Origin: Rhodanobacteraceae bacterium
Lineage (GTDB): Bacteria > Pseudomonadota > Gammaproteobacteria > Xanthomonadales > Rhodanobacteraceae
Direction: 5' to 3'
DNA: 64,000 nt
Assembly (NCBI GenBank): GCA_030123585.1
Contig: CP126120.1
Location: forward strand, 992,001 to 1,056,000
This document shows, piece by piece, positions 53,452 through 62,811 of this stretch. The notes beneath the pieces are model-generated. The model had not been told where the DNA came from, searched no databases, and saw only the letters and a program-made list of their open reading frames with translations. How positions within the stretch are numbered: the stretch's first letter is position 1; every line of letters begins with the position of its first letter. Made by a program: the position numbers and the translations under genes.

Positions 53452-54216
53452 TCACGCATCCGGCCAAGGCGTCAGGATCTCAAAACCATCGTCGGTCACC
53501 GCGATCGTGTGCTCCCACTGCGCCGACAGCGAATGATCCTTGGTGACCACGGTCCAGCCGTCGGGCATCTGGCGGGTGTTGCGCTTGCCGGCGTTGATCA
53601 TGGGTTCGACCGTGAAGGTCATGCCCTTTTCCAGACGCATGCCCTCGCCGGCGTGCCCGTAGTGCAGCACCTGCGGTTCGTCGTGGTAGATGCGGCCGAT
53701 GCCGTGCCCGCAGTATTCGCGCACCACCGAATAACCGGCCGCCTCGGCGTGCTGCTGGATCGCGTGGCCGATGTCGCCCAGCGTCGCGCCCGGCCGCACC
53801 TGCTGGATGCCCAGCATCATCGCCTCCCAGGTCGTGTCGACCAGGCGCTTCGCCAGCACCGACGGTTCGCCCACGAAGTACATGCGCGAGGTGTCGCCGT
53901 GCCAGCCGTCCTTGATCACGGTGACGTCGCAGTTGATGATGTCGCCTTCCTTCAGCACCTTGCCGGGGCTGGGGATGCCGTGGCAGATCACGTGGTTGAC
54001 CGAGGTGCACAGCGTCTTGGGATAACCGCGGTAGCCGACGTTGGCCGGGATCGCATGCTGCACGTCCACGATGTGGTGGTAGGCGATCCGGTCGATCTCC
54101 TCGGTGGTGACGCCGGGCTTGATGTGTTCCTTCAGCACCGCCAGCACCTCGGCCGCCAAGCGGCCGGCGACGCGCATCTTCTCGAGTTCTTCGGGGGTTT
54201 TGGGAACAACTGGCAT
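53452..54216 (-). CDS. map: methionine aminopeptidase type I
   Basis: A 254-residue metalloenzyme that removes the initiator Met. The five metal ligands fall in [17 protein letters not shown] (two Asp), [10 protein letters not shown] (His), TVEPMIN (Glu) and SAQWEHT (Glu). The start at 54216 ([15 protein letters not shown]) matches the family; the frame extends upstream to 54312 without support. It is divergent from rpsB across a 393-nt gap, the usual gammaproteobacterial arrangement. Confidence 0.96.
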   Translation of the reverse strand: MPVVPKTPEELEKMRVAGRLAAEVLAVLKEHIKPGVTTEEIDRIAYHHIVDVQHAIPANVGYRGYPKTLCTSVNHVICHGIPSPGKVLKEGDIINCDVTVIKDGWHGDTSRMYFVGEPSVLAKRLVDTTWEAMMLGIQQVRPGATLGDIGHAIQQHAEAAGYSVVREYCGHGIGRIYHDEPQVLHYGHAGEGMRLEKGMTFTVEPMINAGKRNTRQMPDGWTVVTKDHSLSAQWEHTIAVTDDGFEILTPWPDA

Positions 54217-54356
54217 AGGCTGGAGTGGGTCCGAATTCAGCGGCGCGCCAGACGACCACGCCATGGCACGGAACCATCGACGAATCGGCGCGTCCGCTGG
54301 AATGAAGGACAATTATCCACGATCCCCGCACCCGCTGCAGAAAGCGGCCCCGCTGG

Positions 54357-54385
54357 TTGCCCGCGCCAACGTCCTTCGGTATACT
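54357..54385 (+). promoter_or_regulatory. sigma-70 promoter of rpsB-tsf
   Basis: TTGCCC (54357-54362), a 17-nt spacer and TATACT (54380-54385). It is the best sigma-70 match noted in the window, as expected for ribosomal protein genes. Transcription should start near 54392. Confidence 0.75.
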
Positions 54386-54391
54386 TTGCAG

Positions 54392-54609
54392 GCTTTGCGA
54401 AGGCAAAACCGCCCACGCCGGGCGTCACCGGCGAATCCACACGCAGACCCGCATCCATCGTGATGCACCGGCACCGGGGTCCTTCGCGAGAAGGTCGTTG
54501 CCGCGGGGCCTGCGGAAGCCCAACCCCGGAACCTGTCGCGCCACCGCCGTCGACGACGGCCGCGCATTTCGTGCCAACGAAGCGGGTTCCCACATCGGAG
54601 TTTGCAACC
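54392..54609 (+). promoter_or_regulatory. long structured rpsB leader
   Basis: About 218 nt separate the predicted start of transcription from the rpsB ATG. The stretch has no reading frame of note and contains hairpins such as CCTT-CGCGAG-AAGG (54480s) and CCGCGGGGCCTGCGG. In E. coli, S2 represses its own mRNA through the leader; a similar role here is inference. Confidence 0.45.
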
Positions 54610-55467
54610 ATGCCCCAAGTCACCATGCGCCAGATGCTGGAAGCCGGCGTGCATTTCGGCCACCAGACGCGTTACTGGAACCCGAAGATGGCGCCCTTCA
54701 TCTTCGGCGCGCGCGGCAAGATCCACATCATCAACCTCGAAGCGACGGTGCCGAAGTTCACCGACGCGATGAATTACCTTTCCGGCCTGGCGCAGAAGCG
54801 TCGCACCGTGCTGTTCGTCGGCACCAAGCGTTCCGCGCGCGAGGCGATCGGCGAGGAAGCCCGACGCTGCGGCATGCCCTACGTCAACGCGCGCTGGCTG
54901 GGCGGCATGCTGACCAACTTCCGCACCGTCAAGCAGTCGGTCGCGCGTTTGAAGGAACTCGAAGCCGCCGAGACCGACGGCACCTTCGACAAGCTGGTCA
55001 AGCACGAAGTGCTCAGCTTGCGCCGCGAGCGCGACAAGCTGGAGAAGTCGCTGGGCGGCATCAAGGACATGAAGAACCTGCCGGATGCGCTGTTCGTGAT
55101 CGACATCGGCCACGAGAACATCGCGGTGCAGGAAGCCAGGAAGCTCGGCATCCCGGTGGTCGCGGTGGTCGACACCAACTACGACCCGACCCAGGTCGAG
55201 TACCCCATTCCGGGCAACGACGACGCGATCCGCGCGGTGCAGCTGTACGCGCGCGCCGCCGCCGACGCGGTGCTGGAAGGCAAGGCCGCGGCGCCGATCC
55301 AGGGACGCGGAGACGACAGCGAGTTCGTCGAGCTGGACGCCGAAGGCAACCCGGTCCCCGCGAACGGCAAGGACGAGGAAGGCCGCAAGCCGGCCCGCCG
55401 CGCCGCGAAGAAGGCCGCGCCCCGCCACGCCGCCCGCGCCGAAGACGCCGAAGGCGAGTCCGCGTAA
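54610..55467 (+). CDS. rpsB: 30S ribosomal protein S2
   Basis: A 285-residue S2 with all core features ([61 protein letters not shown]). E. coli S2 has 241 residues; the extra length is a C-terminal tail from about residue 235, rich in Glu, Lys, Arg and Ala. The ATG at 54610 fits the family start; a frame open far upstream is spurious. It is the first gene of rpsB-tsf. Confidence 0.97.
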   Translation: MPQVTMRQMLEAGVHFGHQTRYWNPKMAPFIFGARGKIHIINLEATVPKFTDAMNYLSGLAQKRRTVLFVGTKRSAREAIGEEARRCGMPYVNARWLGGMLTNFRTVKQSVARLKELEAAETDGTFDKLVKHEVLSLRRERDKLEKSLGGIKDMKNLPDALFVIDIGHENIAVQEARKLGIPVVAVVDTNYDPTQVEYPIPGNDDAIRAVQLYARAAADAVLEGKAAAPIQGRGDDSEFVELDAEGNPVPANGKDEEGRKPARRAAKKAAPRHAARAEDAEGESA

Positions 55468-55499
55468 GCGTACGCGCGCCGCGCACCGCCCGTCAGCCG

Positions 55500-55542
55500 C
55501 CCTTCCCTCACCGGGGAAGGGCCCGAGCCGCAGTTTTGCGGC
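55500..55542 (+). promoter_or_regulatory. two hairpins between rpsB and tsf
   Basis: CCCTTCCC/GGGAAGGG (55500-55521) and GCCGCA/TGCGGC around GTTT (55527-55542) lie in the 102-nt gap. They could attenuate read-through or protect mRNA ends; neither has a T-run. Confidence 0.5.
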
Positions 55543-55569
55543 ATTCAACCCAATCCAGAGGTACGCAAC

Positions 55570-56445
55570 ATGGAAATCACCGCCGCGATGGTCAAGGAAC
55601 TGCGCGAGCGCTCCGGCGCCGGCATGATGGAATGCAAGAAGGCGCTGACCCAGAACAACGGCGACATCGACGCCTCGATCGAGTGGCTGCGCAAGCAGGG
55701 TCTCGCCAAGGCCGACAAGAAGGCCGACCGCGTCGCCGCCGAAGGCCGCATCGCACTGGCCCAGTCCGGCAACAGCGGCGTGCTGGTCGAGATCAACTCC
55801 GAAACCGACTTCGTCGCCAAGGACGAGAACTTCCTGAAGTTCACCGATGAAGTGGCGCAGACCGCGTTGAAGAGTGGCGCGAAGGATGCCGAGATGCTGA
55901 AAGCGGCCAAGACTTCCCACGGCCCGACCGTCGAGGAAGGCCGCCAGGCGCTGGTCGCCAAGGTCGGCGAGAACGTGCAGGTGCGCCGCCTGGTCCGCAC
56001 CGACGGCGCGCCGAATCTCGGCGCCTACGTGCATGGCGGCCGCATCGGCGTGCTGGTCGCGCTGGAAGGCGGCGACGCCGAACTCGCGCGCGGCATCGCG
56101 ATGCACATCGCCGCGATGAACCCGCAGTACGTCGCGCCCGAAAACGTGCCGGCCGAATTCGTCGCCAAGGAAAAGGAAATCTCGCTTGCGCAGATGAGCG
56201 ACAAGGACAAGCAGAAGCCCGCCGAGATCCAGGAAAAGATGATCGCGGGCAAGATCAAGAAGACGCTCAACGAGATCTCGCTGACCGGCCAGCCGTTCGT
56301 GCTGGACACCAACGTCACCGTCGGCGACGCGCTCGCCAAGGCCAAGGCCAGGGTGCTGTCGTTCCACCGCATCGCGGTCGGCGAAGGCATCGAGAAGGTG
56401 GTCGAGGATTACGCTGCGGAAGTGGCGAAAGCGATGCAGGTGTAA
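55570..56445 (+). CDS. tsf: translation elongation factor Ts
   Basis: A 291-residue nucleotide exchange factor for EF-Tu. The N-terminal UBA-like part ([19 protein letters not shown]) and the core signature [15 protein letters not shown] are present. Length is normal (E. coli 283). It follows rpsB and is closed by a strong terminator. Confidence 0.97.
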   Translation: MEITAAMVKELRERSGAGMMECKKALTQNNGDIDASIEWLRKQGLAKADKKADRVAAEGRIALAQSGNSGVLVEINSETDFVAKDENFLKFTDEVAQTALKSGAKDAEMLKAAKTSHGPTVEEGRQALVAKVGENVQVRRLVRTDGAPNLGAYVHGGRIGVLVALEGGDAELARGIAMHIAAMNPQYVAPENVPAEFVAKEKEISLAQMSDKDKQKPAEIQEKMIAGKIKKTLNEISLTGQPFVLDTNVTVGDALAKAKARVLSFHRIAVGEGIEKVVEDYAAEVAKAMQV

Positions 56446-56470
56446 GTGCCGGATTCCATCCGGACGCAAG

Positions 56471-56498
56471 AAAACCGCGAGTGATCGCGGTTTTTTTG
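56471..56498 (+). terminator. intrinsic terminator of rpsB-tsf
   Basis: AAACCGCGA and TCGCGGTTT form a 9-bp stem with a GTGA loop, continued by T's. It lies 26 nt after the tsf stop. Confidence 0.93.
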
Positions 56499-56507
56499 TG
56501 TTTGCGA

Positions 56508-56610
56508 GAGACGAGGGGCGAGTAGCGGGGCGCAAGTCCAGAGCGCTTCACCGCGTGTCGAACCTCGCGGGAGCACGCCAAGCGCACCCTCGCGACTCGT
56601 CCCTCATCTC
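56508..56610. repeat. inverted repeat between tsf and pyrH
   Basis: GAGACGAGGGGCGAGTAG (56508-56525) matches the complement of 56593-56610 (GAGATGAGGGACGAGTCG) at 15 of 18 positions. It fills the gap between the tsf terminator and the pyrH promoter region. Confidence 0.65.
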
Positions 56611-56656
56611 TGCTCCACTACAATGCATGCGTTTGCCCACCACCGGAGCCCCGCGC

Positions 56657-57385
56657 ATGCCCGCCAAGCCGACGCCGATTTACCGGCGCATCCTGTTGAA
56701 GCTGTCCGGCGAGGCACTGATGGGATCGGGCGACTACGGCATCGACCCGGAAGTGATCGGCCGGATCGCGGACGAAATCCTGGAGGCGCGCAAGGCCGGC
56801 GTCGAAGTGGGCGTGGTGATCGGCGGCGGCAACATCTTCCGTGGCGCGGGTCTCGCCGAAGCGGGGATGGACCGCGTGACCGGCGACCACATGGGGATGC
56901 TGGCGACGGTGATGAACGCGCTGGCGATGCAGGATGCGGTGGAAAAACGCGGCGGTTTCGCACGGGTGATGAGCGCGATCCAGATCCACGACGTGTGCGA
57001 GGACTTCATCCGCCGCCGCGCGATCCGGCATCTCGAAAAAGGCCGCATCGTGCTGTTCGCGGGCGGCACCGGCAACCCGTTCTTCACCACCGATTCCGCC
57101 GCCGCGCTGCGCGCGATCGAGGTGGGCGCCGACCTGCTGCTGAAAGCGACCAAGGTCGACGGCGTGTACAGCGCCGATCCCAAGAAGAAGAAGGACGCGC
57201 AACGCTTCGAACACGTCAGCTACGAGGAAGTGATCGCGCGCAACCTCAAGGTGATGGACACCGCCGCGATCGCGCTGTGCCGCGACCACGGCCTGCCGCT
57301 GCGCATCTACGACATGACCCGCGCGGGCAACCTGATGCGCATCCTCAGGGGCGAGCCCGTCGGCACGCTGGTGAGCAACGGCTGA
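56657..57385 (+). CDS. pyrH: UMP kinase
   Basis: A 242-residue amino-acid-kinase-fold enzyme that converts UMP to UDP in pyrimidine synthesis. Motifs are [25 protein letters not shown] and [16 protein letters not shown]. The ATG at 56657 has GGAG upstream and fits the family; the frame is open further up without support. A TACAAT at 56619 may be its -10 box. It follows tsf in the conserved rpsB-tsf-pyrH order, but the terminator in between suggests its own promoter. Confidence 0.95.
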   Translation: MPAKPTPIYRRILLKLSGEALMGSGDYGIDPEVIGRIADEILEARKAGVEVGVVIGGGNIFRGAGLAEAGMDRVTGDHMGMLATVMNALAMQDAVEKRGGFARVMSAIQIHDVCEDFIRRRAIRHLEKGRIVLFAGGTGNPFFTTDSAAALRAIEVGADLLLKATKVDGVYSADPKKKKDAQRFEHVSYEEVIARNLKVMDTAAIALCRDHGLPLRIYDMTRAGNLMRILRGEPVGTLVSNG

Positions 57386-57429
57386 GCCCCCGCGGCTGCG
57401 ATCGTTCGCGGTCCGCGCACAAACGACGC

Positions 57430-58257
57430 TCAGAACATGTGCCGCTCGATCCCGAGGTGCGCCATGATCTTGCTGCCGATTTCCTCGATCGAGGTGTGGG
57501 TGGTGTTGAGCGAGGGAATGTTCTCGCGGCGGAAGATCTGGTCGGCCAGCACCAGTTCGCGCTTGCAGCGGTCGAGTTTCGCGTAGCGGCTGCCGGGACG
57601 GCGCGCTTCGCGAACCTGCGCGAGACGCACCGGCTCGATGGTCAGGCCGAACAGGCGGTCGCGGCAGGATTCCAGCCGCTTCGGCAGGCGGTCGTGTTCG
57701 AGATCTTCCTCGGTCAGCGGATAGTTGGCCGCCTTCACGCCGTAATGCAGCGCCATGTACAGGCAGGTCGGCGTCTTGCCGACGCGCGATACGCCGACCA
57801 GCACCACGTCGGCCTGGGTGTAATCGACGTCGATGCCGTCGTCGTGCGCCAGCGCGTAGTTGGTGGCGTTGATGCGTGCTTCGTACTGGTTGAAGTCGAC
57901 CAGTCCGTGCGCGCGATTCACCGCGCCCGAGCGCCGCGTGCCGAGCTCCAGTTCCAGCGTGCCGATGAACGGCGCCATCACGTCGATCACCAGCGCACCG
58001 GACTCCGCGATGATCTCGCACAGTTGCGGATCGACCACGGTGTTGACCACGATCGGGCGCGAGTCATTCTGCGCATACACGGTCTTGATGCGCAGCGCCG
58101 CGGCGCGCGCCTTGTCCGGCGTATCCACGAACGCGATGCGGTGGCCGTCGAACTGCACGCCCTCGAACTGCGCGAGGATGGAATTGCCGATGGTCTCGGC
58201 GGTGATGCCGGTGGAATCGGAGACGAAAAAGACCGTCCTGCGACCGTTGCCGTTCAA
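57430..58257 (-). CDS. ppsR: PEP synthase regulatory protein (kinase/pyrophosphorylase)
   Basis: A 275-residue DUF299 protein that inactivates PEP synthase by ADP-dependent phosphorylation and reactivates it by Pi-dependent dephosphorylation. The P-loop [15 protein letters not shown] is clear, and the N-terminus [19 protein letters not shown] is typical. Translation starts at a TTG (58257) with AAGGAG upstream; no ATG fits. It is divergent from its target ppsA, the standard arrangement. Confidence 0.95.
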   Translation of the reverse strand: MNGNGRRTVFFVSDSTGITAETIGNSILAQFEGVQFDGHRIAFVDTPDKARAAALRIKTVYAQNDSRPIVVNTVVDPQLCEIIAESGALVIDVMAPFIGTLELELGTRRSGAVNRAHGLVDFNQYEARINATNYALAHDDGIDVDYTQADVVLVGVSRVGKTPTCLYMALHYGVKAANYPLTEEDLEHDRLPKRLESCRDRLFGLTIEPVRLAQVREARRPGSRYAKLDRCKRELVLADQIFRRENIPSLNTTHTSIEEIGSKIMAHLGIERHMF

Positions 58258-58388
58258 TGTCTGCTCCTTGGGTCGTGCGGGCGGAGTGTATCCGCACTGA
58301 CTGGGCGGCGCGCGCGAGCTTGTCACCCGCGCGGATGCCCGCGAAAATGGGCCATTTGGCGGGCACCCGCCCACGCATGGAGAACGTC

Positions 58389-60830
58389 GTGACCGAACTC
58401 GTCCTGTGGCTGGACCAAACGCGCATGACCGATCTGGCCAAGGTCGGCGGCAAGAACGCCTCGCTGGGCGAGATGATCGGCAACCTTGCCAAGCTGGGCG
58501 TATCGGTGCCCGGCGGCTTCGCTACCACTGCGGAGGCGTTCCGCGAATATCTCGAAAAGAGTGGTCTCGCCGATCGTATCCAGCAACGCCTCGCCACGCT
58601 GGATGTCGAGGACGTCAACGCGTTGACCACGGCCGGCAAGGAAATCCGCGGCTGGATCGTGGACACCGCCCTGCCCGCCGAGCTGGAAACCGCGATCAGC
58701 GAGGCGTACGAGAAGTTGTGTCGCGAAGCGGCTGTTGTGGAAAGTGCAGGCCATGGACGGCCGACTTTTGATTCTCGCGATCAGGGACGATCGCATGAGA
58801 TAGCCGTCGCCGTGCGTTCTTCCGCCACCGCCGAAGACCTGCCCGACGCAAGCTTCGCCGGCCAGCAGGAAACCTACCTCAACGTGGTCGGCATCGAGGA
58901 CGTGCTGCACAAGGTCAAGGAAGTTTTTTCCTCGCTGTACAACGACCGCGCGATCGCCTACCGCGTGCACCACGGCTTCAGGCACGAAGAGGTGTTCCTC
59001 TCGGCCGGCGTGCAGTTGATGGTGCGCTCGGACATCGGCGCCTCCGGCGTGCTGTTCACGCTCGACACCGAATCGGGTTTCCGCGACGTGGTATTCGTCA
59101 CCGCCAGTTACGGCCTCGGCGAAATGGTCGTGCAGGGCGCGGTGAATCCCGACGAGTTCTACGTGTTCAAGCCGACGCTGAAAGCCGGCAAGCACGCGGT
59201 GCTGCGCCGCAACCTCGGCGCCAAGCAGCAGCGCATGGTGTATTCGGACAAGCCCGGCGAACGCGTACGGATCGAGGCGACGCCCGACGCGCTGCGCCAC
59301 ACGTTCTGCATCTCGGACGCCGACGTGGAAGCACTCGCGAAGCAGGCACTGATCATCGAGCAGCACTACCAGCGCCCGATGGACATCGAATGGGCGAAGG
59401 ACGGCAAGACCGGCAAGCTCTACATCGTGCAGGCGCGCCCGGAAACCGTGAAATCGCGCGCGCACGCGACACAGCTCGAACGTTTCCAGTTGAACGAGCA
59501 AGGCAAGGTGCTGGCCGAGGGCCGTTCGATCGGCCAGAAGATCGGCGCCGGCACCGCGCGCGTGACCCGCTCGCTCGACAAGATGAGCGAATTCAAGGAA
59601 GGCGACGTGCTGGTCGCCGACATGACCGATCCCGACTGGGAACCGATCATGAAACGCGCCGCGGCCATCGTCACCAACCGGGGTGGGCGCACCTGCCACG
59701 CGGCGATCATCGCGCGCGAACTGGGTGTGCCGGCGGTGGTCGGCACCGGCGACGCGCTGCAGAAAATCCCGGACGGCCATGCCGTCACCGTGTCCTGCGC
59801 CGAGGGTGACACCGGTTTCATCTACGACGGCAAGCTGAAATTCGAACGCATCACCACCGACCTCGGCGACATGCCGAAGGCGCCGCTGAAGATCATGATG
59901 AACGTCGCCAATCCCGAGCGTGCGTTCGATTTCGGGATGCTGCCGAACCAGGGCATCGGTCTGGCGCGGCTGGAAATGATCATCGCCAGCCACATCGGCG
60001 TGCATCCCAACGCGCTGCTGCAGTACGGCCAGCAAGATGCCGAGACGAAAAGGAAGATCGACGAACGCATCGCGGGCTACGCGGGCCCGGTCGATTTCTA
60101 CGTCGATCGTCTGGCAGAAGGCATCGCCACCATCGCGGCCTCGGTGTATCCGAAGACCGTGATCGTGCGCATGTCGGACTTCAAGTCCAATGAATACGCC
60201 AACCTGCTGGGCGGCGACAAGTACGAGCCGCACGAGGAAAACCCGATGATCGGGTTCCGCGGCGCCTCGCGCTACGTCGATGCGTCGTTCGCTGCGGCGT
60301 TCGGACTCGAGTGCAAGGCGGTCAAGAAAGTCCGCGAGGCGATGGGCCTCGACAACGTGTGGGTGATGATTCCGTTCATCCGCACGCTGGACGAAGGCAG
60401 GAAGGTGATCGAGGTGCTGCGTGCGAACGGGCTCGTGCAGGGCGAAAGCGTCGGCGGCAACGACCCACTCAAGGTCATCATGATGTGCGAGGTCCCGTCG
60501 AACGCGCTGCTGGCGGACGAATTCCTCGACATCTTCGACGGCTTCTCGATCGGTTCCAACGATCTCACGCAGTTGACGCTGGGCCTCGACCGCGATTCCT
60601 CGATCGTGGCTTCGCTGTTCGACGAGCGTAATCCGGCGGTCAAGAAACTCCTGGCGATGGCGATCCAGACAGCGCGCGCCAAGGGCAAGTACGTCGGCAT
60701 CTGCGGACAGGGCCCGTCCGACCACGCCGACCTCGCCGAGTGGCTGATGGACCAGGGCATCGAATCGGTGTCGCTGAATCCCGACACCGTGGTCGATACC
60801 TGGCTGCGATTGGCGAAGCACAAGGGCTGA
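58389..60830 (+). CDS. ppsA: phosphoenolpyruvate synthase with an in-frame repeat insertion
   Basis: An 813-residue enzyme that makes PEP, AMP and Pi from pyruvate and ATP in gluconeogenesis. The ATP-binding domain has [20 protein letters not shown], the swivelling domain has the phospho-His site [15 protein letters not shown], and the C-terminal pyruvate domain has [14 protein letters not shown]. Between AYEKL and AVRSS there are about 21 more residues than in E. coli PpsA (roughly residues 114-136); they are encoded by a repeat element (R3). The GTG at 58389 with GGAG upstream is preferred; the ATG at 58377 is the alternative. Confidence 0.94.
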   Translation: MTELVLWLDQTRMTDLAKVGGKNASLGEMIGNLAKLGVSVPGGFATTAEAFREYLEKSGLADRIQQRLATLDVEDVNALTTAGKEIRGWIVDTALPAELETAISEAYEKLCREAAVVESAGHGRPTFDSRDQGRSHEIAVAVRSSATAEDLPDASFAGQQETYLNVVGIEDVLHKVKEVFSSLYNDRAIAYRVHHGFRHEEVFLSAGVQLMVRSDIGASGVLFTLDTESGFRDVVFVTASYGLGEMVVQGAVNPDEFYVFKPTLKAGKHAVLRRNLGAKQQRMVYSDKPGERVRIEATPDALRHTFCISDADVEALAKQALIIEQHYQRPMDIEWAKDGKTGKLYIVQARPETVKSRAHATQLERFQLNEQGKVLAEGRSIGQKIGAGTARVTRSLDKMSEFKEGDVLVADMTDPDWEPIMKRAAAIVTNRGGRTCHAAIIARELGVPAVVGTGDALQKIPDGHAVTVSCAEGDTGFIYDGKLKFERITTDLGDMPKAPLKIMMNVANPERAFDFGMLPNQGIGLARLEMIIASHIGVHPNALLQYGQQDAETKRKIDERIAGYAGPVDFYVDRLAEGIATIAASVYPKTVIVRMSDFKSNEYANLLGGDKYEPHEENPMIGFRGASRYVDASFAAAFGLECKAVKKVREAMGLDNVWVMIPFIRTLDEGRKVIEVLRANGLVQGESVGGNDPLKVIMMCEVPSNALLADEFLDIFDGFSIGSNDLTQLTLGLDRDSSIVASLFDERNPAVKKLLAMAIQTARAKGKYVGICGQGPSDHADLAEWLMDQGIESVSLNPDTVVDTWLRLAKHKG
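58728..58796. repeat. double-hairpin repeat element, copy R3, inside ppsA
   Basis: Read on the minus strand it runs GCGATCGTCCCTGATCGC, a 13-nt linker, then CGGCCGTCCATGGCC and CTTTCCACAACAGCCGC. This matches both ends of R1 and R2. Both hairpins have a GTCCNT loop. It keeps the ppsA frame and contributes no stop codon. Confidence 0.75.
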
Positions 60831-60948
60831 ATTCTTCGGTTCGGACGGATCCGTTCCCTCCGTCGGCGCGTGCCCCATGTGCCATTGGTCATCGTGACCC
60901 GCGCGGGGTGGCGTGGCATGCTGCGGGACTGCCACCCATCAAAAATCA

Positions 60949-61053
60949 AGAGCGTCGGTCCGCGAATGAGCTCCACGGACGCAAATGAAGCACATTCGGT
61001 CTGATCGTGTTTCTCTTCGCGTTCATTTGCGTTGATTCGCGGACCGATGCTCT
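60949..61053. repeat. inverted-repeat (MITE-like) element before the esterase
   Basis: AGAGCGTCGGTCCGCGAAT (60949-60967) is inverted at 61035-61053 with one mismatch. The inner part includes CTTCGCGTTCATTTGCG, identical to the arm of the element at 15472. It lies in the 248-nt gap after ppsA, whose first 115 nt show nothing else. Confidence 0.75.
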
Positions 61054-61078
61054 TTTCTCTAAACGAAGGGGAATGATC

Positions 61079-62758
61079 ATGCGCATGCGTTCGTGGTCGT
61101 GGTTGCTGCTGTGGCTGGTCGCGCCGCTGACGTTCGCGCAGGCGTCCGCGCCGCTCGCGCCGCATCGGGTGTTCCGCGTCACATTGGATGGCGCCGCCAC
61201 GCAGCCCGTGTCGGGCCGCCTGCTGCTGTTCGCGCTTCCCGCATCGGTAGCCGAAGCGCAAGCCAAGGGCGGCAAGGTCAGCGAAATCGACATCAGCGAA
61301 TTCCGCCCTACGCAAACCGCGGTCGCGGCGACGGACGTGACCGACCTCGCGCCCGGCGCGTCGGTGCTGGTCGATGCCGATGCGCTGGCATTCCCCGAAG
61401 GCTTCTCGAAGCTCGCCAGCGGCGACTACGACATGCAGGCGGTGCTCGATACCGGCCACACCTACAACTATTCGGGGCGTGGCGCCGGCGACCTCGTCAG
61501 CGACGTCGCCAAGGTGCCGTTCGCCGATGATGCCGCGATTCCCACGCTGCGCCTGACCCGCGCACTGACCGACGAGCCGCAACCGTGGACGGTGCCGCAA
61601 CGCATGCCCGCGAAGGAACGCGGCAAGTTCGCGAAGGCCATGCAGGCGGCGCAGGCGCACAGCCAAGCGCTCGATTTCAAAAGTCCCGCGTTGACCACAT
61701 TCTGGGGCCGTCCCACCTACATCAAGGGCTGGGTGCTGCTGCCGCCGGGCTATGACAAGGACACCCGCGCGCATTACCCCACCGTGTATTTCACCCACGG
61801 TTTCGGTGGCAACCTCGCCTACCTCACCTTCAAGGCTGCGGGCGTGTGGTCGGACATGGCCGACGGCACGATGCCGCCGATGATCTGGGTGTTCCTCGAC
61901 GAACACATCGCGACCGGCACGCACGAGTTCGCCGACTCGGTGAACAACGGACCGTGGGGTACCGCGCTGACCACCGAAGTGATCCCGTACCTGGAATCGC
62001 ACTACCGGATGGACGCGAAAGCCGGCGGACGTTTCCTCACCGGGCACTCGTCCGGCGGCTGGGCCACGTTGTGGCTGCAGGTGCGCTATCCGGAAATCTT
62101 CGGCGGCACCTGGTCCACCTCGCCCGATCCCAGCGACTTCCACGATTTCACCGGGCCCGACCTGTACGCGCCGAATGCCAACGTGTACACCCGGCCCGAC
62201 GGCACGCCGTATCCGCTGGTGCGTAACAAGGGCAAGGTGATCGCGACGTTCAAGCAGTTCGCGCAACTGGAACGCGTGCTCGGCCCGTACGGCGGGCAGA
62301 TGGCGTCGTTCGACTGGGTGTTCTCGCCACGCGGACCGGATGGACGCCCGGAACCGATGTTCGACCGCACAACCGGCAAGGTGAATCCGGAAGTCGTCGC
62401 GTACTGGCGCGACCACTACGACATCGCGCATCGCATCGAGACCGGGTGGCTGCAACTGCAGCCCGACCTCGACGGCAAGATCCACCTCATCGTCGGTACC
62501 GCCGACACCTTCTATCTCGACGGCGCCGCGCACAAGCTGAAGGCCGTGCTGGAGAAAGTGGGCGCGCACGCCGAGGTGCAGTTCCTGCCCGGCAAGACCC
62601 ATGGCGACCTGTACTGGAAAGGCAAGGACCACGACTGGCTGGAGAAGCAGATCGCGTGGGCGATGTATCACGCGGCGCGGCCGGACGCGAAGATTCCCAG
62701 GGCGTACCGTTACGAATTGCGCCCCGCGATCGACGCTGCGGAAACATCGAAGCATTGA
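61079..62758 (+). CDS. exported esterase-like alpha/beta hydrolase
   Basis: A 559-residue protein with a signal peptide (MRMRSWSWLLLWLVAPLTFA). It has an N-terminal beta-rich domain of about 200 residues and an esterase D-type catalytic domain. The nucleophile elbow is GHSSGG; acid and base candidates are Asp in GTADTFYLD and His in GKTHGDLYW. The ATG at 61079 is chosen because AAGGGG lies 7 nt upstream. The substrate is unknown. A beta-lactamase-family gene follows on the same strand. Confidence 0.83.
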   Translation: MRMRSWSWLLLWLVAPLTFAQASAPLAPHRVFRVTLDGAATQPVSGRLLLFALPASVAEAQAKGGKVSEIDISEFRPTQTAVAATDVTDLAPGASVLVDADALAFPEGFSKLASGDYDMQAVLDTGHTYNYSGRGAGDLVSDVAKVPFADDAAIPTLRLTRALTDEPQPWTVPQRMPAKERGKFAKAMQAAQAHSQALDFKSPALTTFWGRPTYIKGWVLLPPGYDKDTRAHYPTVYFTHGFGGNLAYLTFKAAGVWSDMADGTMPPMIWVFLDEHIATGTHEFADSVNNGPWGTALTTEVIPYLESHYRMDAKAGGRFLTGHSSGGWATLWLQVRYPEIFGGTWSTSPDPSDFHDFTGPDLYAPNANVYTRPDGTPYPLVRNKGKVIATFKQFAQLERVLGPYGGQMASFDWVFSPRGPDGRPEPMFDRTTGKVNPEVVAYWRDHYDIAHRIETGWLQLQPDLDGKIHLIVGTADTFYLDGAAHKLKAVLEKVGAHAEVQFLPGKTHGDLYWKGKDHDWLEKQIAWAMYHAARPDAKIPRAYRYELRPAIDAAETSKH

Positions 62759-62765
62759 CGCCATC

Positions 62766-62789
62766 CGGCATGCCACAATGCCGCGGTTT
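62766..62789 (+). terminator. weak terminator after the esterase
   Basis: CGGCAT and ATGCCG pair and are followed by CGGTTTT. It lies 8 nt after the esterase stop and 22 nt before the next possible start. Confidence 0.4.
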
Positions 62790-62811
62790 TCATGCCGCCG
62801 CGGGGATCGCA

